A DNA stretch of 64,000 nucleotides. It comes from Thamnaconus septentrionalis (Eukaryota > Chordata > Actinopteri > Tetraodontiformes > Monacanthidae). Location of the stretch: assembly GCA_009823395.1 (NCBI GenBank), contig CM020511.1, positions 18,597,001-18,661,000 of the forward strand, given 5' to 3'. Positions within the stretch are counted from its first letter, which is position 1. The number at the start of each line of letters is the position of its first letter. Positions 33,201 to 45,528 of this stretch are shown one piece after another. The position numbers and the translations under genes are program-made. Under the pieces are notes generated by a model. It did no database searches, was not told the DNA's origin, and worked only from the letters and a program-made list of their open reading frames with translations.

Positions 33201-36200
33201 AACTGGAGGAGGAGCTTTTGCGAGCCAAGATCAAAGTGGAGAAACTGAGGGCTGCTCGACTTAGACACGGGCTGCCGATTCCACTATAATAAGCGCAAAT
33301 AAACACAGCTGCGCAAGAAGACGAGATGCTGTGATGAGTTGAGCTGCATTTCCTGCTCATTAGTTCAGTGTTTTAGAGCAGTTTCGGCCCATGTCTTTTC
33401 TGTTGAAACATAGTGCCTATGAACAGATAATGAAAAAGCCCACTGCATATTGCAGGATCTGGCTGACTCGTGTTGCCATCTGTCAGTGTTTGTAGTTAAA
33501 AATTGTTCTCGTTGCTCTTTGTTTGAAACCTTTGTGATCGACAAAAAAAGATGTGAGAAATGTGACAAGCGGATCTGAAAGCTATTTTAATACTGTAGAT
33601 TTGAAACGAAACTCCCTAGAAATTAGCCATTATTCTTCATTTTTCAAGTGTTAAGGATCATTTTTTACACAGTTAATTGGTGAATGTAGAGAATTTTTTT
33701 TATTTAAAAACAAACAAAATGAGACTTACTTATAGCCAAATTGGACCCTTTCTTTCTGCACTTTACTTCAAGACATTATGAAAGCTTTACCCTTTTAAGA
33801 CTGAGACATAAAATAGTGGCAAAGAAAAAGAAAATACGCCAATCAACAAAGCAATCAACAGACTGTTGGAAGCCTTTGGGGTCAGTGCTCGTGGTGAATT
33901 GCTGTTCTGTGACTCGCTGAACTCAACTAGTTTGTCTGTTTCCTGGACTTATGGCCAGTTGAATGAACATAAAAAAGGGAGACGAGGACTTAATTTTGTC
34001 ACGTTTGTCATTGTTAATAAAAATCTCTTGTTGTTAGAACATTGATTGTATTGTAAAGAAGTATTGTCCGTTTCTATTCACGTGTTGTTCATGATTACTT
34101 ATTTATATAAAAACACAAAACAAGAATTTCTTCTCTACAGGTGTTGACTTTGTTACTTATTAACACTGATGTCCGCTGGACATGAAAAACACACATTTTA
34201 ACAAAACAAACTGACTTGGTTTTCATACATGTTGAGTGATTGCAGACTTTTCTCTTCCCATCGAAATTCAATGCATCGAACAGACTTTGTGTAACAGTGA
34301 CCCCTCTTGGTGGGTTGTAGTAAAAGTGTTTCTTTTTGTGTGTGCGTGTCAGGAGAAATCGGTGACCCTGCTGGTGCCCCTCCTTCCTCAGATGGGACGA
34401 CACGCGCCCCTCCAGACTCTGGCTGCAGTCAGGATGGGGTGCGTTACCTCAGTGTGATGTGGTGCAAAGCCAGTAAGAAGAAACACAAGCGCTGGGAGGG
34501 CGACGCTGTGCTCATCACCAGAGGGCGCACAGCCACACTGAAAGACATGGAGGGAAAGGACATTGGCAAAGGTGAGAAATCTGATGTACAGTTATTGATG
34601 CTAACTACCCATGCAAGGCTGAAAACATTTATTTATATAGTTATGAATTGCTAAATTTATACTAAAAGTAATAATAATAATAATTATCAGTAGAAACTGT
34701 GACCAAATGTTACTAAAAAAAAAAGCAATCCGAAATTTTAGACCAATTAACTTTGGAATCCTAGACCAGGCATGGGCAAACTATGGTCCATGGGCCATCT
34801 GTGGCCCGTTAAGTTTTGTAATCCGGCCCGCTGAATTTGAAGTTATATTAATGAACCTTATTAATGTTTTAGTTTTGCATTTCCTGCCACAGTGAGGATG
34901 ATGATATCCTGAAGAAACTGTTCGTAATAGAAAAGCTGTATTTCATTAATTTAAAGAGATATTTTGTTCTAATGCTTTTGCTTATTTTCAGTTTATATCA
35001 AAGCATATTTTCTACATATCCCATGATTTTTTTTTCCTCCTATGAGGTGGCTCACCATAACACTCTGTCCATCTGTTCCTGCTCCGTCCCCCTCTGGCAA
35101 ATTTTAGAACCCATTGTGGCCCACCAGTCAAAAAGCTGAACGGCAATTGGTGTGACTCTCTGTGCAGGAAGTGGCTACAAGGTGTCCCAGCTGGCTTCCC
35201 TCTGTGAGGGAGAGACTCTGATGATCGGAGGGAAGGAGGTGGAAGTGATGGGGGTCATCTCGGCCGAGGACTTTGCAAGAGGCCGGTGTTTCCAGGAGGG
35301 CTCGGTCGAGAGCGTCGAAGCTCCGCCTCCGTCTCGCCGATTGGCCTCCAAACCTTTCTGTCCTCCGACCATGTTGGGAAAGACGCTTCAGTCGGGAGCC
35401 AAACCAGGGGAGGAGCAGACCTGCCGACCTCGCCATGATCCGTTTGCACCAGGTGTGTAGATCAAAGCAGAACCATTGCCTGTTTAAACACATGATGAAT
35501 TTATTTAGCAATTTTACAATTCAGTTCAATAGTTTCAATATTTTATTGACTAGACATGAGAGAAAGTGGGTTAGCGTTTTTATTTTGTGCATTCAGTTCG
35601 CGTGCTGTGGAATCAATTTAGGTCGTGATTCATGAAAGGAAAACAATGTGGGTCCTAAGACTCCACCAGTTGACAACCACTGACCTAAGAGGCTTTCTGC
35701 AGGTGCGCTGGTGATGCCACGCCCCTCCCCCAACCACCAGTGGTCCCACAACACGGCAGGACTCCCTGTGGTGGACGTGGTGGTTGACCCTCACCTCACC
35801 AGCCACCTGCGACCCCACCAGAGAGACGGCGTGCTCTTCCTCTACGAGTGTGTCATGGGCTTGAGGTAAACAGGCTCTTTCTGAATCCCCTCTTATGTTT
35901 GCTTCTAAGAGTATTTAAGATGTTGTCAGAATTCCTGATTCCTCTCTGTGCCCCAGGGCCTCGGGTCGCCACGGCGCCATCCTGGCCGATGAGATGGGCC
36001 TGGGGAAGACCCTGCAGAGCGTGGCGCTGTGCTGGACGCTGCTCCGACAGGGAGCGTACGGTGGCCGACCCGTCGCTAAGCGTGTGCTCGTGGTCACGCC
36101 CGGCAGCCTCGTGCAGAACTGGGCGATGGAGTTTAACAAGTGGCTGGGCCGTGAACGCATCAATGTTTTCACTGTGGATCAGGTGAGATGTGATTTTACA

Positions 36201-36213
36201 CGGTGACTTAGAT

Positions 36214-36260
<47 letters not shown>

Positions 36261-39200
36261 GAATACTTTATTAATCTCCAAGAGAAATTTGCTCCAGGCT
36301 TAAGCAGCCTGGAGCTTTTAAGTAGAGAGATCTCAATTAGAGCAGACGACTCAAGCTCAGTCTTTAATGGCCAATTGGTCGTATTTCTGTTATAATTTGT
36401 GTCTTGTCACTAGCTGCGTTTCCATTGCAGTGTTTCGCAAAATAAAAGCGATATTTCTAAAATTTCGAGAAAGAACAATTGCGATGTGCAGGGGTTTCCA
36501 TTGAATGGTGTGAAGCGCGTAAGCCGTAATTCTCGTAAAATCTCGTTCCGCGAGACCCCACTTTGAGGAGGATGAGGTAAAAAAAATTCTTGTATAAATC
36601 TGTATTTCAATGTTGTTTGCTGTCAAGAATGGTTGTTATATTTTTCTCTTTAATTTTTTTTTTTAAACTTTGTTTTTATTGTTTTTTCTGTGTCCAGACT
36701 AAAACAACAAAAACCTTGAAATTCATGTATAGAACGTAAGCATCAGACAGGGTCATCTACGGCTGAATAAAATGCGAGACGTTTTTTAAAATGAAGGACA
36801 GACTGAGAAAGCCAGAGCTGACAGATGTGAGTGTGTCATGCTCACAGCAGCTGTCCTCAGAGGTACCACCGTCCTGTTGTTTGGTCCATAGTAACATAAA
36901 ATATTCCCAGAGGGGAGTGTTCCACCATGTAGTCAGAAGAGGTGTAAAGTTCTCCACCTTGAATACAATTTCAGTGTCTTTGATTTAGAAGTAAAGACAA
37001 TAAAGAAATAAAATCCAGAATTCTCCATACAGACCAAAGGTACATTTTTTACAGTTCTCCACTCAGCTTGTTATTCTTTTTCACTTTGATTACTTGTAAA
37101 AGTTTTTCATGACACTTGCGAAATACCTCAATATTGACACGTCTGAAAAACCACCTCATGACAGCCTAAAAGCCTTTTAGTGATATTTGAGATGTTTTTG
37201 AACTTTAGGTGTTTCCAATAACATTTTCTTTTGTTGCGATATTTAGGTTTTGCGCAACTCCAGGGGTCATGGAAATGCAGCTATTTTGACTCGTTAATCT
37301 TCTTCCACTTTGTACTAACTGTCGTATCCTTCACTGGCAGGACCACAGGATAGAGCAGTTTGTCTTGTCTCCTCTACACGCTGTCCTCGTCATCAGCTAT
37401 GAGATGCTACTGCGCTGTTTGGAGCAGGTAAGTTTTAAACTGTGACACTCTCCAAATAAGCTGCCTGATATCACTCCTTTCACTTCATTTTATTTTGTTG
37501 TTTTGTTCGTGTTTGCAGGTTCAGAAAGTTGAATTTGGCCTCATAATTTGCGACGAGGGTCACAGGCTGAAGAACAGCAGCATCAAGACGTCAGCGGCTC
37601 TGAGCAGCCTCAGCTGCAACCGTCGAGTCATACTGACAGGTGTGCACGCACATACACACATTTAAAGCTGAAAACTACAGCTTGTAAAGGTTAATGACGC
37701 CATCCTTGCGTTTTTAAAGGCACTCCAGTCCAAAATGACCTGCAGGAGTTCTACGCCATCATTGAGTTTGTCAACCCGGGGATTCTGGGATCGTCCACGG
37801 CCTACAGGAAAGTGTATGAGGAGCCCATCCTGCGCTCCAGACAGCCCTCCTGCACCGAGGTGCTACATCCTCTCCACAATCTTGCTTCTCTTCTCTGTCG
37901 GATTTTGAAAACTACCGTACTCTGGTTATTGATTTTTTTCCTAATTGGTCTGCGCTGCGTCAGGAGGAGGGAGTTTTGGGCGAGGAGCGAGCGGCGGAGC
38001 TGTCCAGGCTCACGGGCATGTTCATCCTGAGACGCACGCAGGAGATCATCAACCGCTACCTGCCCCCCCGCCTGGACTGGACGCTGTTCTGCCAGCTGTC
38101 CCCCCTGCAGGGGGAGCTCTACCGGCAGCTCCTCTGCCACCGGGTGTTCAGAGCCTGCCTTCAGGGCTCCACGCAGACACACACACACCTGGCGTGCATC
38201 ACGGCCCTCAAGAAGCTGTGCAATCACCCTCATCTGCTCCATGCCACTGTGAAGGTTGGATCTGATACTGAAAGCCCAAACAGCATCCTTGCAAAGCAAG
38301 ACCTCCTGACTAATGACTTTTTTAATTTGCCGCTCGTTCTTTTTGTTGTGTGTGTGGATGTTTTGTAGGAGCGTGCCGACTCCGGTTCAGTGGAGAGCTC
38401 CCTATACGAGGGCCTGATTGATCTTTTCCCAGAATCCTACTCTTCAGCCGGACTGGACATTGCCGACTCTGGCAAACTGCAGGTTCTGTCGGACCTTCTG
38501 GCCGCCGTCAGACAGTTTGGGCCGTCAGATAGGTGTGTGGGTGTCAGCCGTCTGCCTGTTGTTTCTGCTTAGTGGTCACACTCTATGCTCTTCGGTTGCT
38601 CATTAACAATTTGGTTCACTTTTCAAAACATATTCAAAGCTTTTTGATATTATCTTAATGAATGAATTGGTTCAGTCTAAATGCTACCTAAATATTTTCA
38701 CCATGAAAACAATTTAGCAAAAAACTCTTGTATTTATTGAAGGTATGTTTGTCCCTGCAGGGTGGTGGTGGTGTCCAACTACACCAAGACCCTGGATTTG
38801 CTCCAGGACCTGTGTTTGCACCTGGGCTACACCTTCTGCCGGCTGGACGGACACACACCCACCAGCCAACGACAACGACTGGTCAACAACTTCAACAGTC
38901 CCTACTCTCAGGACTTCCTGTTTCTGCTGAGCTCAAAAGCCGGCGGTGTGGGTCTCAATCTGGTCGGGGCTTCCCACCTGGTGTTGTATGATATTGACTG
39001 GAACCCTGCCAATGACATGCAGGTGAGACAAACACAGCTTTGCACATTTTGTGTTTAGCCACTAGAGGGTGCCCTGCACGAATTTATATTTCTCCTCTGT
39101 TCCCTTTTCGTTGGAAACCATTCCTAGGCTATGGCTCGCGTGTGGAGAGACGGCCAGAAGAAAACTGTTCACATCTATCGTCTCCTAACTGCAGGTCAGA

Positions 39201-40069
39201 ACAAATGATTTGTTTGGAGTCGGTGTGACTTTGAATTTGCACATCATTTTCAGCGCCCTTTGGGACAACATGGAAGGGTCCTTCCAGCACCATATGTTGC
39301 AGCTCACACAATTTTAAATGTGGAACAAGTGAACAAAGTACAGAATGGACCTTTTCTAATTTCCCCACAAGATAGATACACGTGTTATAGTTAGAAAATA
39401 TCATACCAGCGTCATTAATAGTGAAGTGAATTTTGCACAATGTGTGACCTTTATTCTCACGATGAACCGGACTTATTTTTTTGTGTGTTGTGCCTGTGTA
39501 GGCTCCATCGAGGAGCGTATCTTCCAGAGACAGGTGTCCAAGCAGGGTCTCTCTGGGACGGTGGTGGACCTGGGCAAAGGAGCCGAGCACACCAGCTTCT
39601 CCACCAGTGAGCTGCGAGACCTCTTCAGCCTGACCGACACGCCCTGCATCACACACGACCTGCTGACCTGCAGCTGCAGCATGGACGGCTCCGTCCCAGG
39701 TCAGCCTCCGAAGCGACGCACCGACACACCGACGACGGCAGCGGTGTTTTTCAGCTCAGTCACTCACTCACCCACTCACTCACCCATTCACTCACCCACT
39801 CCCCACCCACTCCCCCACCCACTCCCCCTCTTTCTCTCCTCTCAGCCGCCAGTCAAGTGGAGGAGGAGCAGCTTTCTGACCGGCGCTGTCAGCTGGGTCG
39901 GCATGGCGACCGCGGCGGGGCCTCGCAGAAACCCCTCAGCATGTCTGAACTGATGCAGTGGAGACATTTCTCCGGGGACACGGCCACCTTCTCAGACCCC
40001 TACCTTGATCACGCTCGAAACCACATCACCTTCGCCTTCCAGACCACCGTCTCCCACACACACCAGTAG
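29142..40069 (+). CDS. rad54b: RAD54B, SNF2-family DNA translocase of homologous recombination
   Basis: ATP-dependent dsDNA translocase that works with RAD51 in homologous recombination. Fifteen coding exons: 29142-29288, 29433-29634, 34353-34571, 35168-35452, 35703-35865, 35957-36182, 37341-37427, 37519-37639, 37720-37859, 37964-38254, 38369-38532, 38761-39022, 39128-39194, 39502-39699, 39846-40069. All junctions keep phase; 931 residues (human 910). It starts [13 protein letters not shown] as in human. SNF2 motifs visible: I DEMGLGKT (about 350-357), II DEGH (455-458), III ILTGTP across exons 8/9, [34 protein letters not shown]. The non-helicase N-terminal part carries [21 protein letters not shown], typical of RAD54B and not RAD54L. 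Coding intron 2 (4,718 bp) contains fsbp. Predicted nuclear; no defect is seen in the motifs. Confidence 0.96.
30138..30207. repeat. (CG)n(CA)n microsatellite
   Basis: Alternating purine-pyrimidine run, about 12 bp CG then about 56 bp CA, in rad54b coding intron 2. The sequence type can form Z-DNA. Confidence 0.9.
30600..31502 (+). promoter_or_regulatory. fsbp: Probable fsbp promoter / CpG-rich region
   Basis: GC-rich, CpG-bearing block inside the rad54b intron. A TATAAATA-like box lies at about 30676. A possible short leader intron runs from GTAAGT at 31368 to an AG at 31502, ahead of the fsbp ATG. It suggests that fsbp has its own promoter apart from rad54b. Confidence 0.45.
31803..33289 (+). 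CDS. fsbp: Fibrinogen silencer binding protein
   Basis: Small nuclear DNA-binding protein named for repression at the fibrinogen gamma-chain silencer in mammals. Two coding exons, 31803-32206 and 32734-33289, joined in phase 2. The human protein starts [15 protein letters not shown], which corresponds to the ATG at 31833 (309 residues; human 299). An in-frame ATG at 31803 adds ten residues, and either could be used. Residues after the MVGK start to about 110 form a Myb/SANT-like trihelix domain ([27 protein letters not shown]). A linker with [11 protein letters not shown] resembles a SUMO-site/Pro-rich segment. The C-terminus is a coiled coil ([20 protein letters not shown]). The gene sits on the same strand in rad54b coding intron 2, as expected from mammals. 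Confidence 0.93.
33298..33303 (+). terminator. First fsbp poly(A) signal
   Basis: AATAAA only eight nt past the fsbp stop codon. Another AATAAA lies near 34016, so the short one may not be the main site. Confidence 0.4.
33304..34352 (+). other. fsbp 3' UTR and rest of rad54b intron
   Basis: AT-rich, no coding exon seen. It contains a second AATAAA near 34016. Confidence 0.5.
34766..35148 (+). mobile_element. hAT-like non-autonomous element
   Basis: It starts 'ccaggcatgggcaaactatgg' with 'atccggcccgctgaatttgaa' following, and ends with 'tggcccaccagtcaaaaagc'. Related ends occur at 46086 and 15934. It lies in rad54b coding intron 3, ending about 20 bp before exon 4. Confidence 0.5.
35493..35683 (+). 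mobile_element. hAT-like fragment, same family as 22217-22487
   Basis: It shares 'gtcctaagactccaccagttg' plus 'acaaccactg' and the AT-rich interior with the virma intron copy. Its 5' end is missing. It lies in rad54b coding intron 4, just before exon 5. Confidence 0.55.
36211..36290. repeat. (GATA)n plus LINE-tail-like sequence
   Basis: About 12 GATA units followed by 'actttattaatctccaagag', a form common at the 3' ends of teleost retroposons. It lies in rad54b coding intron 6. A perfect 10-bp inverted repeat with a 5-base loop follows at 36291-36315. Confidence 0.6.
36411..37283. mobile_element. Putative MITE with terminal inverted repeats
   Basis: The left end 'tagctgcgtttccat' and the right end 'atggaaatgcagcta' are inverted repeats with one mismatch, about 870 bp apart within rad54b coding intron 6. 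There is no long reading frame inside. Superfamily not assigned. Confidence 0.5.
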
Positions 40070-41298
40070 ACACAGCACACTGGCAACTCTCACTCACTCA
40101 CACTTCAACATATATATATAATATACATATATATGTGTGTATACATGCATGCTTGCATACATACATACATACATGCACACGCACACAACCCCACCCACAC
40201 ACTCGTATGTCTCTAAGCGCTCTGGACTTTGTACCAGTTTCTTCCAATTACAAAACGGCAACCGGCTCAAATCTTTTTTTTTTATGTGGAATTTCGTACA
40301 AAGATGTCTATTTATTCATAAAAAAAAATCTTATAAAATATAATCAATAGCCCTTTTTTGCAAGTTTTTTTGTTAGCCCTTTTTAGGATTGAAGATTTTA
40401 CACGTTTGTAAATTCAGCATTTGCGTGGAAGCTTGTGAAGTTCTTCCGCCTCTATTCTTAGTAGTTGTGATAGCCCAAGTTAATTAAAGGATTCTCTGTT
40501 TTGTTACAAAATTTGAATGGAATGATTCGAATGCATATATATAATAAGACCAAATAGATATAGATAGACCAGTTCTGCGGCTTTACGTTGTGTGCGTGTC
40601 ATGCCTCGACCTGTTGATTCAGCAGGCTGCTCTGCGTGGCCGATCTATTCGCTCTGGCACTTTGCACACCGCTCGTCTGTTCATGCTCTCTTACACAAAG
40701 CTGCTGCGTGGGAGTTACGTCGCCGACCGTGTGTCTCTGTGCGTTTGCGGCCTGCTTTGCCATGTAATCCCAACTTTTACATAGACGGGCTGAGTATTAA
40801 TTATTGGGGTTATATTGTTAGGCAACTACCTTGTGTAACAAATGGGTCCGTGGATGGGAAGTGTTTCCTTTTGTGTGTATGACAGACGGCGGGTGGCCTG
40901 CTGGGGGCGGCGTGCTGATTATACGCACAACTGCTGTTTTCTCTGTGGCCACGGTGGGAACTGAAACCGTCCGTCCGTCCGTCCGTCCAAGCCTTTTTAT
41001 CAAATTCGGATGCCTTTTGTAAACCCCGTATGTTACGTACATTATGTCGTTGTCTGTGGAACCTGGTTAAGGTCCTTCAAGACCCCTGTGACCGCACGAT
41101 CAGCTATGTGCGAACATGTTCAACCTTTTTTTTTTCTTTTTCTTTTTTTTCGTTTTAGATTTCATTGTTCATATGGTGTAAGTAAATACTGAGACTACAA
41201 AAATGCCTGGGTGTATAAATTCATACTGTGCCTGAATGTGAATGCTGAGCACTTCCACAAATGCTGCATCTGTCATTGTAATTTGTAATTGCAATAAA
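40070..41298 (+). other. rad54b 3' UTR
   Basis: Follows the rad54b stop codon. It has simple repeats (TA/TG-rich at 40110-40140, CCGT units at 40971-40988). AATAAA at 41293-41298 is a credible poly(A) signal. Confidence 0.6.
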
Positions 41299-41370
41299 CG
41301 GTTTTTAGATTCTATCAGTTTCTTCAACTGGCTAAAATTAGATTAGAAGACTTTATTGCCATTGTTACTG

Positions 41371-41682
41371 TACACTACCAGTCAAATTGTTTAGACACAG
41401 CCTATGAATTTATTTTTCTTCCATTCTCATGACTATTGACATTGCAGTTTCTCAGCAAAGGCATCAAAACTATGCATGAACACACATGGAAATTTGTAGG
41501 AAACAAAAGTGCCACCTTTCATAAAAAGCATATTCAGAGCTATTGAACGTGTTTTTCTTTGCTGCATAATTGCATATATCTTGCTCATATATTTGATGTC
41601 TTCAGTATCTATCTGCAGAAAGTTGTAAAGATAATTTTTTTTTGCAAGAGCAGTTGTGTCCAAACTTTTCACTGGTAGTGTA
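41371..41682. mobile_element. Tc1/mariner-like MITE, full copy
   Basis: It begins TACACTACCAGTCAAA and ends TTCACTGGTAGTGTA, inverted termini flanked by TA. The interior closely matches, in reverse orientation, the copy at 58432-58767. About 310 bp, no transposase. Confidence 0.75.
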
Positions 41683-42460
41683 CGTACACGGCACAGCGAA
41701 GTTTCGTTCAGTACTTGTGCACCATCACAACAAGGCATCTGCTTGTGGATCCAGAGCGATCACATGTTGTGCCACTTTAGCGCTGCTATTGGCCACGTGT
41801 CGCCCCAGTGTCACCCGTGCGAGCTGGAAATTGATCTGAACGGCTTCCCCTCGCCATCTCGGAGGCCATGTGCCGCTGTCTGCATGTGTTGGTATTTGTC
41901 CGTCTATAAAGCTCTTACTAGCTGCCCTGCCAACCACGCCCGCCCCCACAGCCTTTTAATCTCAGCTCCGACGGCTCAAAGACCTGGCCGTGGATTGAAT
42001 GAACCACTTTTCTCTGCTGGGAGACAGAGTTGGTTTTTTTCATTCAGATTCGAAAACCATATATGAGTAAGTCCTTCCCCTCCTGTGATCTCCAGGGCGG
42101 CTGTGGAAGCCATGAATGTACAGTTGAGGCTGAAGCCACGCCCCTCGTATTAACCCTGGTGAGCTTTTGGGTTTATTATTTTATCGTTGCTAGAATCCCA
42201 TGTATTTACAATCTAAAATGGGGAATAAGAAGAAGCCTTTGTTAATCCCACATTGAGTAAATTTGCGAATTAGAGCAACAATACAGTAGAAAAGAATGGA
42301 GATTATATTGATTAAAAGAAGTAAAGAAATAAAATGAAAATGTTTATAGACTAAGAAGGAACAAACAAAATATTTACATTATATTGACAGTTGGATTATT
42401 TTACAAGTCATGTACACAATATTGACATAAGAAGAAGGTCTGTATCACCATTTTAGGAGC
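41683..42460. other. Intergenic, no gene seen
   Basis: Degenerate LINE-tail-like text near 42230-42260 (ttgttaatcccacattgag). Nothing else was recognised. Confidence 0.4.
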
Positions 42461-42570
42461 TTTTTTTTATTATTATTTTAATTTTAATTTTTATTTAACC
42501 TTTATTTTACCAGGAAAGTCCCATTGAGATTAATTACTATGTTCCATGGGAGACCTGGCCAAGACAAATT
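42461..42570 (+). mobile_element. Interspersed repeat of the 'tttaacctttattttaccagg' type
   Basis: The text 'aacctttattttaccaggaa' followed by 'agtcccattgagatta' and 'gggagacctggcc' is a repeat common in fish genomes. Class not assigned from sequence alone. Confidence 0.5.
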
Positions 42571-45240
42571 CACAATCAACAGTTACAGAAATGTTATAAA
42601 GAACAGTTAGAATATGAGGAGGTTGTCTCAAGTGCTCTTAGTGTTGGATGTAAAGCCATTTAAAGAAATAAGATTAGTCAATTTCCAGTCTTTTGGAACG
42701 TGTTCCAAGTTGAAGGAGCTGACTAGACAAAAGCCCTTTTCCCATTTCTGTGTGGGCAAATGGGACTGAAAGCAACAAGTGATCAAATAATTTAGCATGC
42801 AAAAGCAACTTTCTATCTTACGATTATTCTGCGCAAATTTGTTTCTTCTAAAACGTAGCAGTGTAGATGTGCTTTCATCTTGTACAGAGAGATCACAAGG
42901 TGTGCAGGCCTCCTCGTTTTATGTAACTTTGTTGACCTACTGCCTTCGATTAATAATTAAAGGCCAGCTTGGTTGCAATAAAAATGATTTTATTGTTCAG
43001 GGTTGGAGGAAGTCTTGGAAAAACGCCTGGTGGATATACTGTCACAGAAAGTTTTACACGGAGCTCCAGCAAGGTGGTGCAATTCCACACTTTTTTTGTT
43101 TTAAGGTCATTGGCTTCAGTTGGTTCATCTTTTCAGAAGCTGCATGTTCTCTCCTTCCTGATCACATCTCAGATGTATCCTGACTCTGTTGTGTGTTTCG
43201 CATCATGCTGAATAATGCTGCAGAGAAAGAGATCATCTCATTCACAGTTGGCTATCTATAGCCGCCACCACCGCGTTCCCGTCAATCTGAGGCCAGTCCG
43301 GGCAGCAGCGCAGAACATCCACCTATTTGTCTATTTATCCACCCATCCATTCATCCATCTATCCATCTAGCCAGCCGCCTGTGGTCCCGCTCCAGCACTT
43401 AACAAGGATTTAATGCCGCCCAATCATCTGCCAGGCAGATCAGATCAGGGCTGTAATACACAGCAGCAGGTCCCATGGATGAGGTCACAACCCCATACAG
43501 AGGCCCAGAAAACAACAGGCGAAAAAGCAGCATAATCCCACAATCAGCGTAATAACGGCCTCTGCTCTCACTTGTTTCTTCTCGAAGGCACAAAGTGCTC
43601 CGGTAAAATTGAAAGTCTGATATTTATAAATAGAGCTCATGGAGAGTCCCTAATGTTTGGATCATTGACAACAACATAGCAGCTGGTGGTTTCCGACCCC
43701 TTTTACAGTAAATCTCTCTGTTAAGCTCCCATTCAGATGGGAATTCATTTGACAGTCTTGTATTATGGAAAATTCACTTTGTTGGAAGGTTTCTTTCAGG
43801 AATGTGTCTCAAGCCTGTCATTGAAACCACCAGAAAGAAAGAAAAAGTCAGTCCTTTTAAAGGTTCCTGTTACAGAAAACGTGTCCTGGGTCAGTGACAT
43901 CACAAAGGGCATGGAGGCTTCAGGTTAGTGACAGCACACCCTGCAAGGCGTTTGTTGCAATCCCCAGAACTGCCCCGCTTTCAATCTGTTCCTTTTCAAA
44001 CATATGGGGGAAAAAAAATCATCAGTTAGGCGAGGAAGATAAAACCAGGTTTTTTGGCAGATGGCTGTAAACAGCGGGCTAAACAAACTGTTCATCTGGA
44101 AATCTACAGCATTGTTTGGACAATCGATCATATGAGAGCCACGGCACGGGAGAGCGAGATGCAAAATAAAACTCTCAACATGGAGAAAATATGGGACATT
44201 CAGAAATAGTTCCAGATGGCAACAGAACAGAAAGCCGCTTCGCCTTTGGAAGCCAGACTGCACTGTTGTAAACTCGCCCACAGCTAAGACTCATTTGATC
44301 TTGTAGGGAGTGGACACATCCCTGATAAGAGCACGTTATCAGGTCGCAGACACACCTTGTATCGTACATTGAAACTTTATGGCATCTGACTAGATCGTTT
44401 TCATTCATTACAGTGTTGAGAAATTAATCTCTCGGTGCCAATCAAATGTGTTCAGAGAGCACAGGTGGGAAGAACCAAAGTACAACTACTTTGTTGTTTT
44501 TTTTGGTTTTACGACTTTTTACTTTTACTCCCTTTTAAACAAATGTCAGTACTTTCTACTCCTCATATTGGAAACAACTGTTGGTTCTTTTTGTGTTTTA
44601 AAGTATTTAAAAGATACAAATTCTGTTCAAAGTGGATCATAATTCAGAGGGGGAGTGACCCCAAAGCTGGGAGCCTCAGCTTTGGGGTCACTGCTCAGTG
44701 TGTTTTCAGTACAGAGAAAACACATAGAAAATTACCCTGGTTATTGTTATTAAGAGTGTAAACATCCAATAAAGGTACATAAAACCAAAACAAAGTTATA
44801 GTAGTATTGAGAGTAGCAAAACAATGCTGTTAGAAATTATCCAGATGCTCATCAACACCTTTGACCTCTGACCTCTGGACAGTTCAGTCCAGATTATTCT
44901 GTCACAACATTGTCATTTTTGCACATTTACCAACGAATGTATAGTTTCATTAATGGTAACAAATAATAATAATGCATAAAATTTTGCTAAAATTAGGTTT
45001 TACAGTCGAGTGTTTATTCCAGGCGGGGAGTCAGACAGTGTGAGGGCCAGTAAACACTTGATGCACGCGCAGACACAGACACAGTCAGAGCCTCCACTCA
45101 CTGTGATCTCCCTCTCTCCCTCTCTCCCCCTCCTCTTACTCACGCACCCACCTCTCCCTCTCTCCCTCCTCTTCGCATATAGCAGCTGATGGAGGGAAAC
45201 CCCGGCAGAGCACTGCAGACCTCGGAGGGCAGGGAAGCTG
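42571..45240. other. rad54b-gem intergenic region
   Basis: No coding exon is recognised. 43240-43600 is non-repetitive, balanced in composition and free of low-complexity runs, so it is a plausible place for a regulatory element, but nothing proves it. Confidence 0.4.
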
Positions 45241-45249
45241 CTGACACAC

Positions 45250-45261
45250 AGAGAGAGAGAG

Positions 45262-45317
<56 letters not shown>
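45250..45317. repeat. (GA)n microsatellite
   Basis: About 30 GA units about 210 bp upstream of the gem start codon, in its promoter or 5' UTR. Confidence 0.9.
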
Positions 45318-45318
<1 letters not shown>

Positions 45319-45528
45319 AGCTGGAAAGTGTCGCTCCGGGATTTAGCCAGATGTTCCCAAACTAAGCGTGCGTAAGTGTGCACATTTTAGATGCATTTTT
45401 TTTTTTGTTCGTAAGGAGCTAGTTGGTGCAAGTTGGTCGTTTTTTCAGCTGAGTTGAAACTTCACTGTGTGACGCGAATCCCGGCTGATCCCCCTTCCAT
45501 CGCCGTGGCTGATCCTCCGCGCAAAGCA

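Noticed and set aside
36211..36260. Regular short repeats as a CRISPR-like array
   Set aside because: Pure GATA microsatellite without spacers, in a vertebrate intron.
42797..43183. 128-codon open frame between rad54b and gem
   Set aside because: No recognised family, no splice or promoter support, average composition of intergenic DNA.
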